A stretch of 64,000 nt of DNA from Agrypnia vestita. Its lineage: Eukaryota > Arthropoda > Insecta > Trichoptera > Phryganeidae. The DNA is taken from positions 62,001 through 126,000 of the forward strand of contig JADDOH010002576.1 of assembly GCA_016648135.1 (NCBI GenBank). The letters run 5' to 3'. The notes beneath the pieces were generated by a model that ran no database searches, had not been told where the DNA came from, and worked only from the letters and a program-made list of their open reading frames with translations. Position numbers and translations under genes: made by a program. Below, piece after piece: positions 58,118-64,000 of this stretch (positions are counted from its first letter, which is position 1; each line of letters opens with the position of its first letter).

Positions 58118-58845
58118 AGGCTGCTTTACGTTGATACAGTAGCTGGCGCCAGCATCACTGGATTCCAGTGTTGAATCAGCACTGCATCAATGTAAACGTG
58201 TTTCAATCTAGTCCAGTATCCAGTATCCAGCACTGGATCAAAATAGACCGGCCGCCTATTTTTCAATCCAGTGACCGCCCCCCCACACGTCGCGCAGCCC
58301 GTGCCAGTGGCACTGGATCCGTATAAACACTACGCGCCAGTGAACGCCAGTCGCTAGCGCCTAATCTTTCAGTAACCTTGCGTTTTATTTGTCCAACAAT
58401 TAACAAATCGAAAATGTCATCTAAAAATTGGTCTGATGAGGATCTCATTAAGTTTGTGCAATTATATAGTCAGGTAGAGTGCTTATGGAATTTAAAAACA
58501 CAAAATTACCGTAACAAAAATTTGCGGTCTACTGCATTACAGAATATTTGTACTGCCATGAATATTGAGAGGTTGACTGTAGATGACGTTAAGGATAAAA
58601 CAAAATCCTAGAGATGCACTTATTACCTAGAATGCGATAAAATAAAAAAAATGAAAGGTCTGGGGCAGGAAGGAGGAGGAGGAAATGTGAAACACTCATT
58701 TTTTAAGAATGCAAACGTGTAGTCACCGCAACAAAGCAGAAATGACTACCGGACGCGTGTAAATGACGCGATCCAGTGCCAGTGCCAGTGCAGCGCCGGA
58801 ATCCAGTGATGCTGGCGCCAGCTACTGTATTAATGTAAACAGCCT
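58118..58845 (+). mobile_element. PIF/Harbinger-type element with TTA duplication
   Basis: The terminal repeats start AGGCTGCTTTACGTTGATAC at the left and (reverse strand) AGGCTGTTTACATTAATACA at the right, and continue with AGTAGCTGGCGCCAGCATCA and CTGGATTCC (about 50 bases). TTA flanks both sides (58115-58117, 58846-58848), the 3-base target duplication of PIF/Harbinger. Subterminal CCAGTGCCAGTG/CACTGGATCC repeats may be binding sites for its accessory protein. It carries a MADF gene but no DDE transposase, so it is non-autonomous. Confidence 0.75.
58414..58722 (+). pseudogene. MADF-domain (Myb/SANT-like) protein, one in-frame stop
   Basis: From the ATG at 58414 the frame reads MSSKNWSDEDLIKFVQLYSQ, then VECLWNLKTQNYRNKNLRST and MNIERLTVDDVKDKTKS. 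This matches the MADF fold: I-FVxLY---CLWNxK---Y-N---R--A---I, then DVK-K-K-L. A TAG at 58609-58611 interrupts it. The same frame continues TYYLECDKIKKMKGLGQEGG and HSFF, the usual end of MADF (Y--E--KI-KSK-SG-G--Y-P), to a second stop at 58720-58722. PIF/Harbinger elements encode such a DNA-binding helper that brings the transposase to the ends; here it is probably dead unless the stop is read through. Confidence 0.75.
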
Positions 58846-58849
58846 TTAT

Positions 58850-60125
58850 CTTTCGTGTCAACTATATCCACGATCCTGGATTACGCCGGCGCGGTGCGGC
58901 GGACTGCCATCAGTATAATGAATGCCTCGCATTAGCTGAGAAAAAATTATTGAGTATATGAATTTAGAGATTATTGTTCCCAAAAATATTTGTCGTTTTA
59001 TGCACATTATTTGATTTTTAAAATGCGATTCTTTTTGTGTTGGATTTGTGTCATAGGATTTATTTATATTTTGACACAAGGCAATGATGGGCCGTAGCAG
59101 GCGAGTATTCGGGGGCACAAACACGTGGAACGCCCCCACGACAGTCTTGCCACTAAACCATATACAACGTAATATATTTTCTTTAAGGCTAGACATCCGT
59201 TTCACAAACATGCGAATCTGTCAAATTACGTCGATAGATCATGCGCTTTCAAGCCGTGCGCGAGATGTCATCTGAGCGTAAATCTAATAAAACTTACACT
59301 TTTGTCACATATTTATGGTATACGTTGCTAAAACAGTAAGGTTTTGATAGAACGAGATGGTCATATATGCTTCGATTTCGTCGGCGTCAAGCGTCCCCGC
59401 AGAATTACTTCAGCTACAGTCAAAATATTTACTTATTTAACCTTTGACAAATGATCTTATATTATTTGAGTCGACTTATTATTTTCCGCAAACAATTCAA
59501 GAATCATATTAATAATTCCGAACTCCTTTTTGTATCAATGAATATCATAATATGACAATCACAAAATTTAAAATTACGCCCAAGCGCATACCACGTGGGT
59601 GAAATGTTTATTATTTTAATTTTCGACAAGTTCTCATATTTTATTTACGTCGCATTATTACTTACTGTATAGAATTTAAAAAACATATTAGTAATTCTGA
59701 ATTACTTTTCAAATCATAATGTACATTATGATTTGACATTATAGATAGGCAAAAAACAATACATTATAGATTGGCAACGCACTGCGCACGGCGAACGGCA
59801 TATACAGTCTGCATTTTGACTCGTATGGAATCTTGAGTTGAAGTTGGACCGTAGCTGGACTAATAGGTACTTGTAGACTGAAATAATGACGCGCGTTCTA
59901 AAAAAGCTAAAAAGGACGAAACCGTTCCTCAAATGCATAAAAACCCTTATGATATTGGAGATATCAATTGCTTTTGAGCGATAATATAATAATAATTCAT
60001 ATAAATGTCAAATTTGGCGTCGAAGTACGATTAATAGTGAAATAAATGATGAGGAATATTCGGCTACATAAACACGTCTAGCCTCTGCCGCGGCCATTGG
60101 CATATGATCGGCATTCTGATGTACA
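58850..60125. other. Non-coding interior with diverged tandem pair
   Basis: TTTGACAAATGATCTTATAT...TTAATAATTCCGAACTC (59449-59570) is repeated in diverged form at 59620-59730 (TTCGACAAGTTCTCATATTT...TTAGTAATTCTGAATTAC). A GC-richer patch lies at 59085-59275 with frames open on both strands and no recognised domain. Confidence 0.4.
59709..59736. repeat. 28-base perfect palindrome
   Basis: TCAAATCATAATGT is followed directly by its exact reverse complement ACATTATGATTTGA with no loop. It could extrude as a cruciform or bind a dimeric factor; its origin is unclear. Confidence 0.6.
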
Positions 60126-60129
60126 ATAT

Positions 60130-60682
60130 GAGGATGTCGTTTTTCATACTTTAGAATTTTTATTTTAAAATAATAATTAACATGTTTCTAATAAAATATG
60201 TAATTTTTTAATAGTGAATGAAGACTAAAAGTACAGATATAAATGCAATATATCGTTTAAAATCATCTAAAAATCAAAAAATCATCAAAAAACGTAAAAA
60301 TTTCTTGCAAATTTAAAACATTATAACTTTATTACTATTGAATATTTCTTAATTCTGTAAGTAAAAATTCTAGATAATTAAGTGAGCTTTAGAAATATAA
60401 AAAACATAGTATTCTTACATATAAATATAAATTAAATCTCTGTTTTCCCTAGAACACTAAAAACGATTTTTTTGGCCGCGGCCTGACAATGAAGGCTTAC
60501 ATTTTCTTAATTATTGTAAACAATGTACAGTTTATTACTTTTATATAAAAAGGAAGGTTTTATCTAAGTTATCGCCTTAAAAAAATTGCAGTTTATCATA
60601 TAAATTCTGATATAAATGTATAATAAAAACCTACATTTTCGTAAAAAACGCCGAAATATGCATTTGCAGTGAATGTGCCGCC
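60130..60682 (-). mobile_element. Half copy of the TTAA-flanked element
   Basis: The right part (60440-60682) matches an arm of the 20691-21521 element: AAAAACGATTTTTTTGGCCG, ATTATTGTAAACAATGTACA, GCCGAAATATGCATTTGCAG and GTGCCGCC, then TTAA (60683-60686). The left part (60150-60350) matches that element's middle (TTTCTTGCAAATTTAAAACA). The opposite arm is missing, so it cannot move by itself. Confidence 0.65.
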
Positions 60683-60999
60683 TTAATGAATGTTTTTTTT
60701 GGGTTAGACACGGACGCTTCTACCTAAATAATCAATGTCTATGTTTTGCTTATATATTACTTTTTTCTAATCTATGGTGAATGATTATTCAAACATCAAA
60801 CATTTATGGTTTTTAGTGTCAAAAATGTATCATTTTTAACTTAAAATAACTGCTATTAAACTTGCTAGCGCCAAAATTTGACATCATTTATGTAATCAGG
60901 ACCCTTTATTATGCTAAGAATTTTTTTTAACGAAATTGGTGTTTCGTTGCCAATCCTAACTTATTCCGCAGCTTCTCGATTTCAAGTAAACTCAATCTT

Positions 61000-61375
61000 T
61001 TCTACTAATTCCAACATGATCTTCAAAACATCAACATCGACAGTCTTTAAATTATATGCTAAATTTTTCGTATGTAGTGCAAACTAGTTTGCCAAACTTA
61101 ATATTTCTATGTTAAATAAATTTATATTTAAATAAATTGTAAATTCTTGTCATCTGACAATTATTTATTTTAATTTCACAGTATACCTACGCTATCACAG
61201 AGATAATCATATTTATATGTATGTTATTTTTAATATTTATTTTTACATGGCTTTATACCACACATTTGAAAAATCTATATTCTTATGTTCTACTTCTGGT
61301 TAGTCTGTGAACGGCTGGAACTTGGTTCCGATTGCTCCCTAATATGACGGTAAGGCATATCGGACGGGGGCCAGG
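61000..61375. other. No recognised feature
   Basis: AT-rich sequence between the composite element and the GA microsatellite. Confidence 0.5.
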
Positions 61376-61378
61376 GCG

Positions 61379-61438
61379 CAGGAGAGAGAGGAGAGAGAGA
61401 GAGAGAGGAGAGAGCAGAGAGAGAGAGAGAGTGAAGAG

Positions 61439-61478
<40 letters not shown>

Positions 61479-61500
61479 TATATATATATAGATGATAAAC
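61379..61500 (+). repeat. GA microsatellite with AT tail
   Basis: Long (GA)n runs, interrupted by GAGGA, GCAG and GTGA, extend to about 61476 and pass into (TA)n (61477-61490). The 63-residue frame 61332-61523 is its low-complexity translation and not a gene. Confidence 0.85.
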
Positions 61501-61532
61501 TATATATATTATATATTTATTAAAAGAGTTAA

Positions 61533-61660
61533 GATGTTATTATGGTCGTTAGATTTAACTGTAAATAGTTGCGGATATTTTATACGAACCGTATGTTTAT
61601 CCGAGAAACGATTCTCGAAGTTTCGTTGAATGCTTATTCAACGTCATCAGGAGGACAACC
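61533..61660 (-). repeat. Penelope-like relic with hammerhead-type core
   Basis: On the minus strand CTGATGA (plus 61650-61644) is followed by CGTTGAAT-AAGC-ATTCAACG, a perfect eight-base hairpin, and AAAC, with the last G of the stem forming GAAAC (plus 61624-61620). Then come TTCGAGAATCGTTTCTCGG and ACGGTTCGTATAAAATATCC as in the copies at 2345 and 23606. It is the best preserved core in the window. One extra C relative to the canonical hammerhead sits before stem II. Confidence 0.55.
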
Positions 61661-61664
61661 TTTA

Positions 61665-62125
61665 CCCGCAAAGGGAATCTCTGTCACTTCACCAGATTTG
61701 ACAAGGCAAAAATATTTTGCCATCGTACATTAAAGGGTTAAAAGTAAAACATTCATTTAAACAGAAGTTAACAAAGTGGTTACTAAATGTAGGTAGACTT
61801 AAATATGAAAGCAATGTGTCAAATGTAACAGCTTAGATTCTATTGTAAATCGTTTTTGTGTGTATTGTAATTCAAATACCTTCTCTAAATATGATTTGAT
61901 TTTTTTTCTATGTGATGTGAATTATATGTAATATGTTTTGATTTTATCTCTATCTGAAGTGAATTTGTTAAGTGCACTTTATAATTATTACACACTAATT
62001 ATTAACTGAATTTCAAAAACAGTAGAGGTAGTTGCTTTAGAACAGACTAGTCTAGTTAAGCAACTACCTTTACCTTTTCTATGTAAAAAATAAACTAGAA
62101 TAAATAAAATAATAATAAAAAAAAA
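61665..62125. other. AT-rich DNA, nothing recognised
   Basis: It contains a short inverted pair AGTAGAGGTAGTTGCTTTAG / CTAGTTAAGCAACTACCTTT (62021-62072) with about 20-base arms, and no gene. Confidence 0.5.
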
Positions 62126-62129
62126 TTAT

Positions 62130-62192
62130 TATGAAATTGAATGAAGAAAATTTCTCCAAAGTTTTTACTACCAGCTACGAGATACCCTTTAT
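62130..62192 (+). mobile_element. R1 MITE right-end fragment
   Basis: GAAGAAAATTTCTCCAAAGT and TTTTACTACCAGCTACGAGA followed by TACCC match the right terminus of the copy at 36478-36896 (CCAAAGTTTTTGCTAGTAGC). The final CTG-TA is altered to TTTATA. Confidence 0.6.
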
Positions 62193-62272
62193 ATCATATA
62201 AATAATTTGAAGGCTTGTATTAAATGTAGTCTGGTGAAAAATCTTCACTTGATTTTTCTAACATTTGGCAGA

Positions 62273-62586
62273 ATTCTGAAATAAGCGATATTGCTATTTA
62301 TGTATCTTGACTGTTATTGTATAATATTGTAATGCCAATATGTAATTGCAATTTTGAAGTTTAAAGTTTGACTGGTTTGAAATTCAATAAATTCAATCAA
62401 TTAGAAAGCTCATTATTCATACTTGTAAATAACTTAACCTTTGTTTACGTTTTAGAGCTTTCTGATTGATTGAATTCATTAATTTTAAACCTGTCAAACT
62501 TAAAAAGTCAAAATTGGCGGCATTCATTACAATGTTATACAATAAATGTTAAGATTCTGAAATAGCAATATTACTTATTTCAGAAT
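62273..62586. mobile_element. 314-base foldback element
   Basis: ATTCTGAAATAAGCGATATT at the left mirrors AATATTACTTATTTCAGAAT at the right. Further inward ATTGTATAATATTGTAATGC mirrors CATTACAATGTTATACAAT, and AATTCAATCAATTAGAAAGC mirrors GCTTTCTGATTGATTGAATT. The arms of about 130 bases differ moderately. Non-coding; MITE-like. No clear target duplication. Confidence 0.6.
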
Positions 62587-62754
62587 ATGGCCAATTTTAA
62601 AGACTTTACGTTCGAACCCCATTTTAGTACGAATAATTTGAGAATTCATGATTTTATGGAATCGCAAAGAATGACGCTAGATATCAGCCTTCTGATTCGG
62701 CCATTTCTAGCATAGGGCATTTCGTTCTGAGTAATCATAAAAACCCTGTGTCGG

Positions 62755-62900
62755 CAGGAAGTAGATCTCATGGCTCCGCAACAACAACAACTAGATTGGA
62801 CAGGAATAAGGACTGCGGAAGAGCTAGTGTAAGCCTCTAGAGACAGGGAGATCTACTTTCAAGAGATAGTCAACATTGGGGGGACCTGACACGCCACTAG
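62755..62900 (+). pseudogene. Non-LTR retrotransposon pol C-terminal end
   Basis: The frame from about 62797 reads WTGIRTAEELV, a stop, then ASRDREIYFQEIVNIGGT and a stop. A LxxASxDRxxYxxIVxxV pattern closes the polymerase of R1/Jockey-like insect elements. A single internal stop separates the helix from the rest. It is a third tail type in the window, different from those at 16.9/24.9 kb and 30.3 kb. Confidence 0.4.
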
Positions 62901-62904
62901 GAGA

Positions 62905-63798
62905 AGAACAATGATTATTTGATAATGACGACATCTTATATACATTTTTATGGATCAGGCTGTTATTCATTCACCTATTTTGTGGGCCAAGTATGTCCCA
63001 CGGATATTTTATTTCTAAAGGTTTAATTCCCTTTTTAGTATCCCTAAAAAAAATCTGTTAGAAAGGAATATAAAATATAAAATAATCGATGTTAAATTTA
63101 TTTTGAATTGAGTTTCAACTGCGCGTCGGTGTCGCGACGCTGTTATAGAAATTTAAACAAACCTGTGTAATATATATCCCATGTATAGAACATAAAAAAA
63201 AATGTAATAAAACATTTCTCATGGAGAAAGAATAATGATTATTACTCTGCGCTCATGTACGTTCAATATCATTGACCTAAGACTTGAATGGCGGAGATAA
63301 ACAAGTTTCACATCCCGGGAATGTGAAAGAATGCATGAAAAAATTGTCTTCATTTCCTAACATTCAGCTTCACATTTATAAATGTACATGGACTACCGTC
63401 GTTGTTTTCCAATAATTTCTCGAGTGGCCTTTTATTACAAAAACAAATTGAATACACTGAATAAACTGTCTATTCGTTAAACATTGTAGGTAGGTACACC
63501 ATATATTTGAGCAGAGCAATTATTTTTTTGATGACAGAGTAATTTCATTGTTGCAACCTAGCGACATATGTACCCTAGCAAACAATGGTATAGAAAATAG
63601 TACGCCAGGAAAATAATGCTTTTATTTGTAGGTAGGTATATCGATAATTGAAATGTGGTAATCAATAATTAAGAAAAAACAATAAATTTGCTAACGCCCA
63701 TCAATCATGATTTATCTGTTTTTAGACTATCACTGGTGTAGCGAGACATTTTTATATGGCATGCAAGGTGAAATAAAAGTATATGATAGTATGAAATT
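62905..63798. other. AT-rich DNA, nothing recognised
   Basis: A short CpG-rich spot (GCGCGTCGGTGTCGCGACGC, 63121-63140) and GTAGGTAGGTA runs near 63488 and 63631 are the only structure. Confidence 0.55.
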
Positions 63799-63955
63799 GG
63801 AAATAAAAACACTTGTTTTTTAAATTCTACATTTTTAATTTTGATTAATTTAATTTCTGAGACGTGATTCCGCCTTAAAAGGTGAATCGCGTCTCAGAAA
63901 TTAAATTAATCAAAATTAAAAATGTAGAATTTAAAAAACAAGTGTTTTTATTTCC
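63799..63955. mobile_element. 157-base near-perfect palindrome (MITE-like)
   Basis: GGAAATAAAAACACTTGTTT runs into TTAAATTCTACATTTTTAAT and TTTGATTAATTTAATTTCTG, then AGACG. The second half (63890-63955) is the exact reverse complement of this. Only the central CGTGATTCCGCCTTAAAAGG shows a few mismatches. The arms of about 70 bases are almost identical, so the structure is young or maintained. The window ends 45 bases later without further feature. Confidence 0.75.
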
Positions 63956-64000
63956 GCATGTGTGATTGTTGAGTTCTATAAACATACCTCTGAAACAATA

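Larger units (their letters stand above)
57931..60906. mobile_element. 3-kb composite bounded by about 92-base inverted repeats
   Basis: AAGGGTCCTGATTACATAAA at 57931 and its reverse complement ending at 60906 bound the region. The arms share TTTTGGCGCTAGCAAG, CAGTTATTTTAAGTTAAAAA and TGATACATTTTTGACACT (57931-58023 against 60815-60906). The inside holds a Harbinger element (58118-58845) and a partial TTAA element (60130-60682), so the original element was shorter. No target duplication is clear and no transposase for the outer element is seen. Confidence 0.5.

Noticed and set aside
61332..61523. 63-codon RE-repeat frame
   Set aside because: Translation of the GA microsatellite.
1..64000. 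CRISPR array, bacterial operons or phage
   Set aside because: No regularly spaced short repeats of that kind, no ribosome binding sites with long genes, and the transposon types are eukaryotic.

Overview
The window is eukaryotic, AT-rich and gene-poor. The transposon fauna points to an insect or close arthropod: mariner-type transposase relics, PIF/Harbinger with a MADF protein, Helitron ends, a TTAA-flanked MITE, tRNA-derived SINEs, several non-LTR retrotransposon tails, and GAAACGTC motifs like those in Penelope-like elements. GTAGGTAGGTA-type runs, frequent ACTGTCA/TGACAG pairs and CpG-rich islets in AT-rich DNA fit Lepidoptera, but that is an impression and not proof. I found no complete host protein gene. 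The best host candidate is a short first coding exon on the minus strand (12737-12857) in the CpG-rich block 12470-13320.

Layout. 1-8.6 kb: AT-rich DNA with small CpG-rich blocks (2.0, 4.2, 5.3, 6.4 kb) that could be regulatory, one mariner-type MITE (family R1), a retrotransposon tail and a Penelope-like relic. 8.6-17.1 kb: R1, a LINE pol tail, a SINE, the CpG-rich block with the candidate exon, and Helitron-like repeats. 17-25 kb: a foldback MITE with TA target, a mariner transposase relic into which a TTAA-flanked 831-bp palindromic element has jumped, an R1/Penelope composite and a second LINE tail. 25-42 kb: mostly non-coding, with decayed LINE tails, Helitron ends, a 524-bp foldback, a duplicated SINE-like unit, a tRNA-like sequence and a mariner N-terminal fragment.

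42.6-54.7 kb is the most striking region. Two direct repeats of 3.7 and 3.2 kb (42632-46294 and 51501-54699) begin TGTRATGACC and end GNCCATCACA. Read on the minus strand they behave as LTRs. Each has CCAAT boxes, a TATAAAAG box and a TCAGTT initiator. A primer-binding-site-like sequence follows the 5' copy and a polypurine tract precedes the 3' copy. The 5.2 kb between them has tandem repeats but no recognisable gag or pol, so I read it as a non-autonomous, LARD-like LTR element with giant LTRs.

57.9-60.9 kb is a nest: about 92-bp inverted repeats enclose a complete 728-bp PIF/Harbinger-type element (TTA target duplication, about 50-bp TIRs) carrying a MADF-domain gene broken by one in-frame stop, and a half copy of the TTAA element. 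The right end holds a GA microsatellite, another Penelope-like relic, two foldback elements and a LINE tail. No operons or host pathways can be read here.
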